A stretch of DNA of 64,000 nucleotides from Actinomycetota bacterium (GCA_016870355.1 VGBR01000001.1:121574-185573); one strand, 5' to 3'; positions 11,465 through 20,443 are shown, numbered from the stretch's first letter. Translations and numbers: made by a program. The notes: a model not told the origin generated them from the sequence alone.

Positions 11465-11773
11465 ATGGACCACTGCCAGAAGGCGTTCCATCGCATGCAG
11501 CACTATCTCGACGGCGAGCTGCGCGTCTGGCGGCGATGGAGCGTGCGACGGCACATCCGGCGCTGTCCGCCGTGTGCTGACGGGTTCGTCTACGAGATCG
11601 AGTTCCGCCAGGTCATCGCGACACGATGTCGTGACGAGATGCCCGACGATCTCAAGCGCCGCATCGTCAGCGCCCTAGGCTGCGAGGGAGCAGAGCAGAC
11701 GCAGCGCAGCGCTGGTCGGACGACTGGGAGCGCGGAGCGAAGTCGACCAGGGGTGGAGGAAGGACTCACGTGA
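11465..11773 (+). CDS. zinc-associated anti-sigma factor (RsrA-like)
   Basis: 102-residue protein with the ZAS signature: Cys4 and the downstream HIRRCPPC motif (HxxxCxxC, residues about 29-37). In RsrA-type proteins these residues bind zinc, and oxidation of the cysteines releases the sigma factor. There is no transmembrane segment, so it acts in the cytoplasm. The C-terminal third, after about residue 75, is Ser/Arg/Glu-rich and unlike the family core. The ATG at 11465 gives the family's usual length; upstream codons in this frame read into the sigma gene. Position directly after the ECF sigma gene makes a cognate pair very likely. Confidence 0.85.
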   Translation: MDHCQKAFHRMQHYLDGELRVWRRWSVRRHIRRCPPCADGFVYEIEFRQVIATRCRDEMPDDLKRRIVSALGCEGAEQTQRSAGRTTGSAERSRPGVEEGLT

Positions 11774-11916
11774 TCTTTGCCGACGACCAGTTCAAGTGGT
11801 TCTTCTGGCTCGCGCCGATCCTGATGGTCGTGAGCATCTTCACGATCTTCGGTCTCTTCGGGGGCTACATCCGCAAGGTCCTGATTCCCAAGCACCGAGG
11901 CCGGCGAGTCGAGTGA
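11770..11916 (+). CDS. small single-span membrane protein
   Basis: 48-residue peptide that begins at a GTG overlapping the anti-sigma stop (GTGA) and ends overlapping the next start (GTGA). It reads an acidic-aromatic N-terminus (MIFADDQFKWFFW), one hydrophobic helix (about residues 10-32) and a basic tail (KVLIPKHRGRRVE), so it would sit with its tail in the cytoplasm. The two coupled junctions argue that it is a real gene. Function is unknown; it may be a helper of the sigma/anti-sigma pair or of the following protease. Confidence 0.6.
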   Translation: MIFADDQFKWFFWLAPILMVVSIFTIFGLFGGYIRKVLIPKHRGRRVE

Positions 11917-12992
11917 CCGCCCCGGCGCTCGCCGCTTCGCCGGCGACTGCCGACGCAGTCGACTGGGCGTTGGCGGCGCACGTTGCCCGCCGCGTCGCTG
12001 GGCGCGATGCCCTGGCTGGCTCCTATCTCGCAGCGTCGCTCGACGACGACTTCGCCGAGGTGACAGCGCAGGCCGAGCAGCTGGTCGCTGAGCACACCGG
12101 ACTGCGCACGGTCGGCACGGCACGCGCGGCCGTCGTGAACCGTCAAGGTTGGGTCGACGCGAACGTGTCGTCGATGCGTCACCTCGTCGGCCCGCTCACC
12201 GAGCGCATGGGCGCGCGGATGCTGAAGTCGCCAGTAGGTGGCGTCGGCCGACGCGTGGCGGCCACCGAGCTCGGGATGCTCCTCGGTTGGTTCGCACAGC
12301 GAGTCCTCGGCCAATACGACCTGCTGGTCCCCGACGACGACGGCAACCTCGACGACGACACCGTCTATTACGTAGGCGCGAACGTGCTCGCGCTCGAGAA
12401 GCGGTTCGCGTTCCGCCCACGCGACTTCCGCCTGTGGATCGCCATCCACGAGGTCACGCATCGGGCGCAGTTCACCGCAGTCCCGTGGATGCGCGACTAC
12501 TTCCTTGGTCTCGTCAAGCAGGCACTGTCGACGGTCGACGCCGACCCGCGTCGCGTCGTGCGCGCGATCCTGCGTGCCGTCGACGAGCTCCGAAACGGGA
12601 AGAATCCGCTCGACGAAGGCGGGATTGTGGGTCTGCTCGCGACCGACGAGCACCGCGGTGTACTGAGCCAGGTGCAAGCGCTGATGTCGGTGCTCGAGGG
12701 CCACGGCAATCGAGTGATGAACGAGCTCGGACGCGTCCATGTCGATGGACAAGCCCGCATGGCCAACGTGCTCCACGCCCGGCGGCGCACTCAGGGCGCG
12801 AGCGGGCTGGTCCACAAGCTGCTCGGCCTCGAGACGAAGATGCGCCAGTACGAGGTAGGCGAGACCTTCATCGAGGCGATCGAGCGCGAAGCCGGGTCCC
12901 ATGCACTCGATCCCGTCTGGCGCGGACCCGAGAACCTGCCGACCCTCGACGAGCTCGCGAGTCCGAGCACATGGCTGGCGCGCGTCGCGTGA
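11913..12992 (+). CDS. DUF2342 zinc-dependent metalloprotease-like protein
   Basis: 359-residue protein of the actinobacterial DUF2342 family (often named coenzyme F420 biosynthesis-associated protein). The zinc-protease signature HEVTH occurs in IAIHEVTHRAQF (near residue 185), and MRDYFLGLV follows a few residues later. No signal peptide is seen. Substrate is unknown; the F420 link in family names is based on phylogenetic profile and not on chemistry. The start is the GTG at 11913, which overlaps the preceding small gene and yields an Ala-rich N-terminus; an upstream start would read through the small gene. The 3' end overlaps tilS by 4 nt. Confidence 0.82.
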   Translation: MTAPALAASPATADAVDWALAAHVARRVAGRDALAGSYLAASLDDDFAEVTAQAEQLVAEHTGLRTVGTARAAVVNRQGWVDANVSSMRHLVGPLTERMGARMLKSPVGGVGRRVAATELGMLLGWFAQRVLGQYDLLVPDDDGNLDDDTVYYVGANVLALEKRFAFRPRDFRLWIAIHEVTHRAQFTAVPWMRDYFLGLVKQALSTVDADPRRVVRAILRAVDELRNGKNPLDEGGIVGLLATDEHRGVLSQVQALMSVLEGHGNRVMNELGRVHVDGQARMANVLHARRRTQGASGLVHKLLGLETKMRQYEVGETFIEAIEREAGSHALDPVWRGPENLPTLDELASPSTWLARVA

Positions 12993-13918
12993 ACACTGGG
13001 ATCGCGTCTGCCGGCGCGATCAACCAGTGGACCGAGCGGTTGGTAGGTCTCGACGACCTCATTGCACCCGTCATCGTGGGCTGCTCGGGGGGAGCCGACT
13101 CGCTCGCGCTGCTTGCGCTCGCTTCTGCGCGCGGTTTGGAGCCGATTGCGGTGCACGTCGACCACGGCACGCGTGCCGGGAGTGCTGCCGAAGCCGATGC
13201 AGTCGCGGTCCACGCGGAGCGACTTGGCGTCGAGTTCCACGCCGAGCGGGTCGACGTCGCGGCCGGTCCGAACTACGAAGCGCGGGCTCGTCAGGCGCGA
13301 TATCTCGCGCTTGAACAGGCGCGTGCACAACTCGGTGCATCCGCTGTGGTCGTCGGCCATACGGCCGACGACCAAGCCGAGACCGTGCTGTTGAACGTGC
13401 TGCGCGGCAGCGCCTCCGCCGGCCTTGGCGCGATGCCCGTCGTGCGTGACGGGATCGTGCGCCCGCTGCTCGAGCTGCGCCGTTCCGACACCGAGGCGGT
13501 GTGCGCGACGCTCGGTCTCACGCCGCTGCACGATCCGTCCAACGACGACGTGTCACTCCGCAGGAACTGGATCCGTCACGAAGTGCTGCCCGTGCTCTCT
13601 GCCGGAGCGGGTCGCGATCTCGTTCCGGTGCTCGCACGCCAGAGCACCGTGCTGCGCGAGGAGTCCGAGTACCTCGATGCGTTGGCTCGTGCGGCTTGGC
13701 CGTCGGATGGTGAGCGACAGGCGCGGACGGTCGCCGCCATGCCACTGGTGCTCGCCCGACGCGCAATCCGCATCTGGCTCGGCTCGCCGCCCCCATCGTT
13801 CGACGAGGTCGAGCGTGTGCTGGCGGTGGCACGTGGTGACGTGAAGGCCACCGAAGTCGCTGGCGGTCGCCGGGTCTGGCGGACGGCCGGTCACCTGCAC
13901 GCCGATCCCCGCAACTAG
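12989..13918 (+). CDS. tilS: tRNA(Ile)-lysidine synthase
   Basis: 309-residue enzyme that changes C34 of the CAU-anticodon tRNA-Ile to lysidine. The ATP-binding PP-loop is GCSGGADSLALL at residues 29-40, and later motifs include VHVDHGTRAGS and GHTADDQAETVLLNVLRG. The N-terminal catalytic domain is complete; the C-terminal part is short, as in other actinobacteria. The GTG start at 12989 overlaps the preceding stop (GTGA). The downstream partner is hpt, a pairing widely conserved, and hpt has its own leaderless-type promoter in the last codons of this gene. Confidence 0.94.
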   Translation: MNTGIASAGAINQWTERLVGLDDLIAPVIVGCSGGADSLALLALASARGLEPIAVHVDHGTRAGSAAEADAVAVHAERLGVEFHAERVDVAAGPNYEARARQARYLALEQARAQLGASAVVVGHTADDQAETVLLNVLRGSASAGLGAMPVVRDGIVRPLLELRRSDTEAVCATLGLTPLHDPSNDDVSLRRNWIRHEVLPVLSAGAGRDLVPVLARQSTVLREESEYLDALARAAWPSDGERQARTVAAMPLVLARRAIRIWLGSPPPSFDEVERVLAVARGDVKATEVAGGRRVWRTAGHLHADPRN

Positions 13919-13921
13919 GTT
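13916..13921 (+). promoter_or_regulatory. -10 box for leaderless hpt transcript
   Basis: TAGGTT, 7 nt before the GTG of hpt, straddling the tilS stop codon. One of several TANNNT boxes in this window placed 6-8 nt from a start codon. Confidence 0.45.
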
Positions 13922-13928
13922 TCGACAA

Positions 13929-14474
13929 GTGGACGGACCGGATCCGAATCTCGGCAAGGTCGTCTTGGCCGAAGACGCTCTGCAAGAACGAGTGCGCGAG
14001 CTCGGCAAGGAGATCAGCGCCGACTACTCGGACCGCGCGCCGCTTCTGGTCGGAGTGCTCAAGGGCTCGTTCATGTTCATGAGCGACCTGTCACGCGCAA
14101 TCGAGCGTCCGGTTGAGTTCGACTTCATGGCGGTGTCGTCATACGGATCGGCCACTCGCACGAGTGGCGTCGTGCGCATCCTCAAGGATCTCGATCTCGA
14201 CCTCACCGAGCGCGACGTGCTCGTGGTGGAGGACATCGTCGACTCAGGGCTCACGCTCCAGTACCTGCGCCGCAACCTGGCCGCGCGCGGACCGCGCTCG
14301 CTCGAGGTGTGCGCGCTGTTGGTGAAGGAAGGGTTGCAGAAGGCCGATCTCGATCTGCGTTATGTCGGCTTCCACATCCCACCGGAGTTCGTCGTCGGGT
14401 ACGGCCTCGACGTAGGGGAGCGATACCGCAACCTTCCCGCGGTCTACGAGTACACCGGTCCGTCACCGACCTGA
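13929..14474 (+). CDS. hpt: hypoxanthine phosphoribosyltransferase
   Basis: 181-residue purine-salvage enzyme joining hypoxanthine or guanine to PRPP. The PRPP-binding loop is LVVEDIVDSGLTLQYL (near residues 98-113), and the flexible-loop region reads FDFMAVSSYGSATRTSG. The C-terminal base-binding part VGFHIPPEFVVGYGLD is present. The GTG start has TAGGTT 7 nt upstream and no ribosome-binding purine run, in keeping with a leaderless mRNA. The tilS-hpt-ftsH order is common among Gram-positive bacteria. Confidence 0.94.
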   Translation: MDGPDPNLGKVVLAEDALQERVRELGKEISADYSDRAPLLVGVLKGSFMFMSDLSRAIERPVEFDFMAVSSYGSATRTSGVVRILKDLDLDLTERDVLVVEDIVDSGLTLQYLRRNLAARGPRSLEVCALLVKEGLQKADLDLRYVGFHIPPEFVVGYGLDVGERYRNLPAVYEYTGPSPT

Positions 14475-14525
14475 GTCGTCTCGGTGAGAAAGGGCCTCGC
14501 GGCCCCCGACTACCCTGGTGCGCCC

Positions 14526-16469
14526 GTGACCAAGCGCCGTCGCAACCTCTTGGTCTGGGCCTTCGTCGCCGTCGTCGCAGCCAGCGCGCTCGTGGTGTCG
14601 GCCAACGCCGGTTCGGACCCCGTCACCCTCTCGCTTGATGAGTTCGGCGCGCGCCTCGAGAGCGGCCGCATCGTCGATGCCACGCTCCTCGATGCCGAGC
14701 ACCTTCTCCAGGGTCACCTGGCGAACGGCGACGAGTACGAAGTCCGGTTCCCAGGCGGCTACACCGCACGGCTCACCCAGCAGATCATCGACGCCGAGAT
14801 CGGCGAGCTCCGGGTCGAGAGCCAGCAGACCAGCGTGTGGGTCGAGCTGCTGCTCAACGTGCTGCCCTTTGTGCTCATCGTTGCGGTCGTCTTGTTCTTC
14901 CTGAACCGGTCGCAAGGCGGCGGCCGTGTCATGAGCTTCGGCAAGTCGCGCGCCAAGGCGTTCGCTCAGGACCAGCCGAAGGTGACGTTCGCCGATGTCG
15001 CCGGTCTCGACGAAGCCGTCGAAGAGCTGCGCGAGATCGAAGAGTTCCTCGAGGCGCCACAGAAGTTCCACGACATCGGCGCCAAGATCCCCAAGGGCGT
15101 GCTCCTCTACGGCCCGCCGGGAACGGGCAAGACGCTCTTGGCGAGAGCCGTCGCTGGCGAAGCCGGCGTGCCGTTCTTCTCGATCAGCGGCTCTGACTTC
15201 GTCGAGATGTTCGTGGGAGTCGGCGCGTCACGAGTGCGTGATCTGTTCGACAAGGCGAAGGCGGCCGCACCCGCAATCGTCTTCGTCGACGAGATCGACG
15301 CAGTCGGTCGCCACCGCGGTGCGGGGCTCGGCGGTGGCCACGACGAGCGGGAGCAGACGCTGAACCAGCTGTTGGTCGAGATGGACGGCTTCGATCAACG
15401 CACCGGCGTGATCCTCTTGGCGTCGACGAACCGTCCCGACATCCTCGATCCGGCGCTGCTGCGCCCTGGCCGGTTCGACCGGCAGGTCGTCGTCGACCGT
15501 CCCGATCTCGAAGGTCGCAAGGCGATCCTGCGCGTGCACGCGAAGGGAAAGCCGATCGCTGAAGGCGTCGACCTCGACGTCATCGCGCGCCGCACTCCCG
15601 GCTTCACCGGTGCCGACCTCGCCAACCTGATGAACGAAGCCGCCCTGCTCGCGGCGCGCCACGGGCTCACCCTCATCGGCTTGCCGCAGCTCGAAGCGGC
15701 GAGCGAACGAGTGCTTGCCGGCCCGGAACGCAAGAGCCGTGTGATCTCCGAGCGCGAGCGCCGCGTGATCGCGTACCACGAAGGTGGACACGCACTGGTC
15801 GCGCACGCGCTGCCGAACGCCGACCCCGTGCACAAGATCTCGATCATCCCGAGGGGCCGCGCGCTCGGCTACACGCTCACGCTCCCGACCGAAGACAAGT
15901 TCTTGGTGTCGAAGAGCGAGCTCGTCGACGAACTGGCGATGCTCATGGGCGGTCGCACGGCCGAGGAGCTGATCTTCGCCGACCCCACCACCGGCGCTCA
16001 GAACGACATTGACCGCGCCACCACCGTTGCGCGACAGATGGTCACCGAGTTCGGCATGAGCGACGAGCTCGGTCCACTGCGGTTCGGGCAGCCGCACGGC
16101 GAGGTCTTCCTCGGTCGCGACTTCACCAACACGCCCGACTACTCCGAAGTGGTAGCGGCCCGGATCGACGCCGAGGTGCGCAAGCTCGTCGAGGACGCGC
16201 ACGGCGTCGCCCGCGAGATCCTGGAGGCGAACCGGGCGGTGCTCGACGAGCTGGCCGCTGAGCTCGTGGCCGACGAGACGCTCGAAGTCGAACGGGTGCA
16301 GCAGCTGTTCGTCGGCGTGCAACCCTTTGCGAGTCGAGGGAGTGGCCGCGGCGGCGGCGGCTTTGCCGACCGCGGACGCACGGCGTCGTCGCCTGCGACG
16401 GCGACCAATGAGGGTGGAGGCACCGCTGCCGCGTCCGAGAAACCGTCGAGAGGGAGACCGACGCCGTGA
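14526..16469 (+). CDS. ftsH: ATP-dependent zinc metalloprotease FtsH
   Basis: Membrane AAA+ protease for quality control of membrane proteins, about 647 residues. Two transmembrane helices flank a short extracytoplasmic domain ([17 protein letters not shown] and [18 protein letters not shown]). The AAA domain shows [29 protein letters not shown] and the second region of homology [15 protein letters not shown]. The zinc site is [10 protein letters not shown] (HExxH form). The C-terminus is Gly/Ala/Thr-rich. The start is placed at GTG 14526 (MTKRRRNLL), 9 nt after TACCCT at 14511-14516; an in-frame GTG at 14484 would add 14 residues and is possible. It overlaps folE by 4 nt. Confidence 0.95.
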   Translation: MTKRRRNLLVWAFVAVVAASALVVSANAGSDPVTLSLDEFGARLESGRIVDATLLDAEHLLQGHLANGDEYEVRFPGGYTARLTQQIIDAEIGELRVESQQTSVWVELLLNVLPFVLIVAVVLFFLNRSQGGGRVMSFGKSRAKAFAQDQPKVTFADVAGLDEAVEELREIEEFLEAPQKFHDIGAKIPKGVLLYGPPGTGKTLLARAVAGEAGVPFFSISGSDFVEMFVGVGASRVRDLFDKAKAAAPAIVFVDEIDAVGRHRGAGLGGGHDEREQTLNQLLVEMDGFDQRTGVILLASTNRPDILDPALLRPGRFDRQVVVDRPDLEGRKAILRVHAKGKPIAEGVDLDVIARRTPGFTGADLANLMNEAALLAARHGLTLIGLPQLEAASERVLAGPERKSRVISERERRVIAYHEGGHALVAHALPNADPVHKISIIPRGRALGYTLTLPTEDKFLVSKSELVDELAMLMGGRTAEELIFADPTTGAQNDIDRATTVARQMVTEFGMSDELGPLRFGQPHGEVFLGRDFTNTPDYSEVVAARIDAEVRKLVEDAHGVAREILEANRAVLDELAAELVADETLEVERVQQLFVGVQPFASRGSGRGGGGFADRGRTASSPATATNEGGGTAAASEKPSRGRPTP

Positions 16470-17062
16470 GCGAACCGACCGACAAGATCGACAAGGGCCG
16501 GATCGAGAAGGCCGTGCGGGAGATCCTCGAAGCCATCGGCGAGGATCCCGACCGCGACGGGCTCGTGCGCACACCGGAACGGGTCGCCAACATGTACTCC
16601 GAGATCTTCGGCGGCTTGCACGACGATCCGGCGAAGCACCTGACGGTCACCTTCGAGGCCGACCACGACGAGATGGTGATGGTCCGCGACATCGCGATGA
16701 TCTCGTGCTGTGAGCACCACCTCGTGCCCATGGCCGGCAAGGCGCACGTGGCGTACATCCCAGGGCCCGACGGTCGCATCACCGGTCTCTCGAAGATTGC
16801 CCGGCTCGTCGACGGCTTCGCCCGTCGACCGCAGGTGCAGGAGCGGTTGACGACGCAGGTCGCTGACGCGTTGGTCGACGTGCTGGAGCCCGAAGGCGTG
16901 CTCGTGATGATCGAGGCCGAGCATCTGTGCATGTCGATGCGCGGCGTGAAGAAGCCCGGAGCGCTGACGGTCACCTCAGCGGTCCGGGGCATCTTCAAGA
17001 GCAACCCGGCGACCCGGGCCGAGGCCATGAGCCTCATCACCCACCCCGGAAACCGCTTGTGA
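16466..17062 (+). CDS. folE: GTP cyclohydrolase I
   Basis: 198-residue first enzyme of tetrahydrofolate synthesis (GTP to dihydroneopterin triphosphate). The zinc and active-site motif [20 protein letters not shown] is near residues 77-96, and the C-terminal [14 protein letters not shown] and HLCMSMRGV segments complete the fold; the cysteines that bind zinc are present. The GTG start overlaps the ftsH stop (GTGA). A strong hairpin begins right at the stop codon. It heads the folate genes folE, folP, folB and folK. Confidence 0.96.
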   Translation: MSEPTDKIDKGRIEKAVREILEAIGEDPDRDGLVRTPERVANMYSEIFGGLHDDPAKHLTVTFEADHDEMVMVRDIAMISCCEHHLVPMAGKAHVAYIPGPDGRITGLSKIARLVDGFARRPQVQERLTTQVADALVDVLEPEGVLVMIEAEHLCMSMRGVKKPGALTVTSAVRGIFKSNPATRAEAMSLITHPGNRL

Positions 17063-17086
17063 CGGAGGAGGCAAGCCTCCCCCGTC
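17061..17086 (+). terminator. hairpin at the folE stop codon
   Basis: GACGG-a-GGAGG (from 17061) pairs with CCTCC-c-CCGTC (to 17086) around a CAAG loop, with one mismatch. There is no T tract. A second inverted repeat, GCGGGG (17126-17131) with CCCCGC (17143-17148), follows. Either may attenuate transcription between folE and folP. Confidence 0.45.
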
Positions 17087-17200
17087 TGCCCCCTCCAACG
17101 CGACTCGGATCTCGACACTGAGGTTGCGGGGCGGCAAGGCCACCCCGCGGCGATCCTCTGGTCTTCTTCTGGCAGGAGCGCCGATACGCTGCGCTTCGCC

Positions 17201-18055
17201 ATGTTTGATTGGGATGACGTCTGTGGTGCTCGTCCGGCGGTGATGGGCATCGTGAACGTCACCCCCGACTCCTTCTCCGACGGGGGGCAGTTCCCCGACG
17301 CGGGTGCGGCGGTCGCGCACGGCCTCGAGCTTGTTGCTGCGGGCGCGGACATCCTCGACGTCGGTGGTGAGTCCACGCGCCCCGGGGCCGACCCGGTCGA
17401 CGAACGGGAAGAGCTGGAGCGGATCGAGTCGGTCGTGCGCGGGCTTGCCACGGAAGCGGGCGTGCCGGTCAGCATCGACACCACCAAGGCCGCGGTCGCG
17501 TCGGCTGCCATCGACGCGGGTGCATCGATCGTGAACGATGTGTCGGCCGGGCGCTTCGATCCAGCGATCCTCGAAGTGACCGCGGCGGCTGGTGCGGGGT
17601 ACGTCGCGATGCACATGCTCGGGGAGCCGCGCACCATGCAGTCCGATCCGCGCTACGACGACGTCGTCGCCGAGGTCGGGGCCTTCCTCGTGGCTCGTCT
17701 CGACGCGGCGCGCGAGGCGGGGATTCAAGAAGGCTCGTTGGCGGCCGATCCGGGCATCGGCTTTGGCAAGACGGCTGCGCACAACCTCACGCTGTTGGCC
17801 AGCCTCGCCGAGCTCATCAGCCTCGTCGGCGTCCCGCTCGTCGTCGGCACCTCACGCAAGCGCTTCCTCGGCGAGCTCGTACGGGGCGTGGGGGGCAACG
17901 ATGACGACCCGGCGCCGGTCGACCGTGACGACGCCACGCTCGCATCCGTCGTCTGGTCCGTCGACCGCGGTGCCCGGGTGGTGCGGGTCCACGACGTGGC
18001 TCCGGCGGCGCAGGCCGTGGCATTGCTTGACGCCATGGAGAGAGTGGCAGCGTGA
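17201..18055 (+). CDS. folP: dihydropteroate synthase
   Basis: 284-residue TIM-barrel enzyme joining p-aminobenzoate to the pterin; the target of sulfonamides. Signature motifs are MGIVNVTPDSFSDGG (near residue 13), DVGGESTRPGA and IVNDVSAG, followed by DPGIGFGKTAAHN and GTSRKRFLGEL. Length is normal. The ATG has TACGCT 10 nt upstream (17185-17190), so a promoter of its own is plausible after the hairpins behind folE. The next gene overlaps by 4 nt (GTGA). Confidence 0.95.
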   Translation: MFDWDDVCGARPAVMGIVNVTPDSFSDGGQFPDAGAAVAHGLELVAAGADILDVGGESTRPGADPVDEREELERIESVVRGLATEAGVPVSIDTTKAAVASAAIDAGASIVNDVSAGRFDPAILEVTAAAGAGYVAMHMLGEPRTMQSDPRYDDVVAEVGAFLVARLDAAREAGIQEGSLAADPGIGFGKTAAHNLTLLASLAELISLVGVPLVVGTSRKRFLGELVRGVGGNDDDPAPVDRDDATLASVVWSVDRGARVVRVHDVAPAAQAVALLDAMERVAA

Positions 18056-18600
18056 CCTCACCGGGGACGCCCCAACCGCCGCTGCGGGGTCGTTGGGCCC
18101 AGGGGCTCGAACCGCGCGGGTTCTCGTGGATCGTGACCGATCGCCTGGCTGCCTCAGAACGGCCCGGCGGCTTCGCCCGCAACCACCGCAAGGTTCGCCG
18201 CCAAGAGGAGCTGATCTGGCTCGTCGGCCACGGCTTCACCCACGTGCTGTCGCTCCTCGATTCGCCGCACAACCTCCACGCGTACGAGGAGGCCGGGCTC
18301 GCCTACGAGCACATCCCACTCGGGCGCCACGACGATCGGCCGCAGTCGCTCGAGCGCACGTTCTCGACGCTCAAGAAGTGGCTCGATGACCCGGCCGAGC
18401 GAGTGCTCATCCACCACGAAGAGTTCGGCGAACGCCTGATGGGCGTGCTCACGGGGTATCTCCTCTTCACCGGGATCGTCGCGCAAGGACCGCATGCGAT
18501 CGTGATGATGGAGAAGATCACTGGCCGTCAGCTCGGCGCGCCCGGGCGCGAGATCGTGGCCACGACCATCGACGCGGGACTCGTGCGCCCGGCAGGGTGA
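18052..18600 (+). CDS. tyrosine/dual-specificity phosphatase-fold protein lacking the catalytic cysteine
   Basis: 182-residue cytoplasmic protein inside the folate operon. The C-terminal half follows a dual-specificity phosphatase: THVLSLLDSPHNLHAYEEAG and HIPLGRHDDRPQSLE, then ERVLIHHEEFGERLMGVLTG, which aligns with the P-loop HCx5R except that the cysteine is His (H-H-EEFGE-R). The Gly and Arg of the loop are kept. The normal thiol chemistry would therefore be impossible; a pseudophosphatase or another reaction is likely. It overlaps folP (GTGA) and stands 9 nt before folB, so coupling to folate synthesis is suggested. No established function is known to me. The fold assignment is by motif only. 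Confidence 0.6.
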   Translation: MTSPGTPQPPLRGRWAQGLEPRGFSWIVTDRLAASERPGGFARNHRKVRRQEELIWLVGHGFTHVLSLLDSPHNLHAYEEAGLAYEHIPLGRHDDRPQSLERTFSTLKKWLDDPAERVLIHHEEFGERLMGVLTGYLLFTGIVAQGPHAIVMMEKITGRQLGAPGREIVATTIDAGLVRPAG

Positions 18601-18609
18601 CAGGTCGTC

Positions 18610-18960
18610 ATGGGTTGGATCGTGATCGCGGGTCTCAGAGAGCTGGGTGTGCACGGCGTGCTGCCCGAGGAGCAGACGCGCCCGCAGCCCTTCGAAGTCG
18701 ACGTCGAGCTCACGGTCGATCTCGCCGCAGCCTGTGAGACCGATGCGATCGAGGACACCGTCGACTACGCCGCGGTGTCGGAGGCGATCAGTCGCGTCGT
18801 GCGCACCGAGCGCTACCAGCTCCTCGAGCGCCTCGCGACCCGCATCGCCGAGGTGTGCCGGAACGACGAGCGCGTGACAGGCGTCGTCGTCACCGTGCGC
18901 AAGCTCCACCCGCCGGTGCGGGCCATGGTCGACCACGTCGCAGTCCGGATCGAACGGTGA
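18610..18960 (+). CDS. folB: dihydroneopterin aldolase
   Basis: 116-residue enzyme that converts dihydroneopterin to hydroxymethyl-dihydropterin and glycolaldehyde. The family core is clear: GLRELGVHGVLPEEQTRPQP, the acidic ELTVDLAAA strand, and the active-site region VDYAAVSEAISRVV with the later LLERLATRIAE helix and VRKLHPP. Length is typical of the octameric bacterial enzyme. It lies between the phosphatase-fold gene and folK; the palindromic repeat A occupies the short space before folK. Confidence 0.93.
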   Translation: MGWIVIAGLRELGVHGVLPEEQTRPQPFEVDVELTVDLAAACETDAIEDTVDYAAVSEAISRVVRTERYQLLERLATRIAEVCRNDERVTGVVVTVRKLHPPVRAMVDHVAVRIER

Positions 18961-18967
18961 CCCTGCA

Positions 18968-19025
18968 GCGGGTTTTCGGCACGCTGGTTGTTGCACTGCA
19001 ACAGTGAACGTGCCGAAAAGCCCGC
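18968..19025. repeat. dispersed palindromic repeat, copy A
   Basis: Outer arms GCGGGTTTTCGGCACG and CGTGCCGAAAA-g-CCCGC pair over 16 bp with one bulge; an inner palindrome TGTTGCA-c-TGCAACA sits in the loop. It lies exactly between the folB stop and the folK start. Copies B, C and D share the arm CGGCACG and the A/T run. Confidence 0.85.
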
Positions 19026-19027
19026 GG

Positions 19028-19501
19028 GTGACGAGGGCGTACCTCGGGATCGGGTCGAACCTCGGGGATCGGCTCGCGCACCTTCAGTCGGCCGTCGACG
19101 GGCTCGCCACGACGGACGGAATCGATGTGGCGGGCGTGTCGGGTGTGTACGCGACTGACCCTGCAGGCGGGCCCGAGCAGGGCGAGTACCTGAACGCGGT
19201 GGTGGCTGTCGAGACCGAGCTGAGCGCGCGCGACCTGCTGGGCGTGGCGCACCGACTTGAGAACGAGGCGGCACGCGTTCGTGGGGAACGGTGGGGGCCG
19301 CGAACGCTCGACGTCGACGTGCTCGTGGTCACGGGCGAAGAGGTCCACGAGCCCGACTTGGAAGTGCCGCATCCACGGATGTGGGAGCGAGGCTTCGTGA
19401 TGGCACCGCTCGGTGACCTGGACCCCAACGCCCGCTCTCACGAGCCGCCGGGCGGCTGGCCCGGCGTGCGGACGACCGATCTATCCTTGAAGTTGCCGTA
19501 G
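19028..19501 (+). CDS. folK: 2-amino-4-hydroxy-6-hydroxymethyldihydropteridine diphosphokinase
   Basis: 157-residue pyrophosphokinase activating the pterin for dihydropteroate synthase. Motifs include AYLGIGSNLGDRLAHLQ at the N-terminus, GPRTLDVDVLV (the magnesium/ATP-binding RxxDxDxL) and VPHPRMWERGFVMAPL. Start: GTG 19028 gives MTRAYLGIGSN, the usual family N-terminus. A GTG at 19004 is in frame but lies within the palindromic repeat and would add eight residues coded by the repeat. It completes the folE-P-B-K set. Confidence 0.93.
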   Translation: MTRAYLGIGSNLGDRLAHLQSAVDGLATTDGIDVAGVSGVYATDPAGGPEQGEYLNAVVAVETELSARDLLGVAHRLENEAARVRGERWGPRTLDVDVLVVTGEEVHEPDLEVPHPRMWERGFVMAPLGDLDPNARSHEPPGGWPGVRTTDLSLKLP

Positions 19502-19522
19502 AGCCGAGGCGAGGATCAGCGC

Positions 19523-19537
19523 CGCAGGTACCCTGCG
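19523..19537. promoter_or_regulatory. CGCAGG-TAC-CCTGCG palindrome upstream of the pantothenate genes
   Basis: Perfect 6-bp arms around TAC, sequence CGCAGGTACCCTGCG. The same core recurs at 24161-24181 ahead of coaX. It contains TACCCT, a good -10 box, so it could be an operator over a promoter, or a hairpin. The rest of the 141-bp gap before 19643 is GC-rich and holds no gene. Confidence 0.4.
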
Positions 19538-19642
19538 CCGCCCGAGCCGGGGCCGAGCGGCCCGGCGCCGCCAAGGCGCCAAGAGCCGAGAGTAGGTACC
19601 CGGACCGGCACCCCGCACGGGGGCTGGATCGGAGGGTTGCCA

Positions 19643-20443
19643 GTGGACATCGCGCTCGTCGGCCCAGGTCGGGCCGGGACAGCCGTTGCGCTCGCGTGTG
19701 TCGCCGCGGGTCATCGCGTGGTTGCCGTTGCGGGCCGCACCCCCGACGCGGAGTCGACGCGCATCGCCGCGGCGCGGTTCGAGGCACGCGTCGTGCCCGT
19801 GCAGTTCGCTGGTCGCGGCGCGCGACTCGTGCTCATCGCCACTCCGGACGACGCGATCGAAGCCACTGCCGCGGCGCTCGCTCAATCGCTCGAGCCAGAG
19901 GCGCTGGTCGTCCACCTCTCCGGTTCGCATGGGCTCGCCGCGCTCGCATCGATCACTGCCACCCGCTCCGACGTCGCGGTGGGTGCAGTGCATCCACTCC
20001 AGACGTTGCCATCGCCGGATTCGTCGCTCGCCGGTGCCTGGGCCGCCGTTGCGGGTCCTGCCGAAGTCACGGATCTGGCCGCGACGATCGGCCTGCGCCC
20101 GTTCACCGTGGACGACGCGTGCCGCGCGACGTACCACGCGGCGGCAGTCGTCGCCTCGAACCATGTCGTTGCGCTGATAGGTCAGGTCGAACGGCTGGCT
20201 TCGGCGGCAGGTGCGCCCTTCGAGGCGTTCGAGCCGCTCGCTACCGCCGCGCTCCAGAACTCGTTCGCGCAGGGACCGAAAGCTGCCCTCACAGGCCCGG
20301 TCGCGCGGGGAGATGTCGAAACGGTACGGAGGCATCTGGCGTCGATTCCTAGCGACGAGCAAGCCGCGTACCGCGCCCTCGCATCGGCGGCCCAACGGCT
20401 CACCGGTCGTGACGCGAGCGAGCCGAGTGAGGTGCTCGGATGA
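19643..20443 (+). CDS. Rossmann-fold/DUF2520 oxidoreductase-like protein
   Basis: 266-residue protein with an N-terminal dinucleotide-binding fold (MDIALVGPGRAGTAVALAC, GxGxxG-type) and a C-terminal DUF2520 helical domain (YHAAAVVASNHVVALIGQVE). It belongs to the F420/ketopantoate-reductase-like clan, and members often precede panC. That placement suggests a role in pantothenate synthesis, perhaps as a ketopantoate reductase, but this is not proven. Start: GTG 19643 with GGAGG at 19631-19635 (7-nt spacing) is preferred over the TTG at 19637. Its stop overlaps the panC start (ATGA). Confidence 0.82.
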   Translation: MDIALVGPGRAGTAVALACVAAGHRVVAVAGRTPDAESTRIAAARFEARVVPVQFAGRGARLVLIATPDDAIEATAAALAQSLEPEALVVHLSGSHGLAALASITATRSDVAVGAVHPLQTLPSPDSSLAGAWAAVAGPAEVTDLAATIGLRPFTVDDACRATYHAAAVVASNHVVALIGQVERLASAAGAPFEAFEPLATAALQNSFAQGPKAALTGPVARGDVETVRRHLASIPSDEQAAYRALASAAQRLTGRDASEPSEVLG

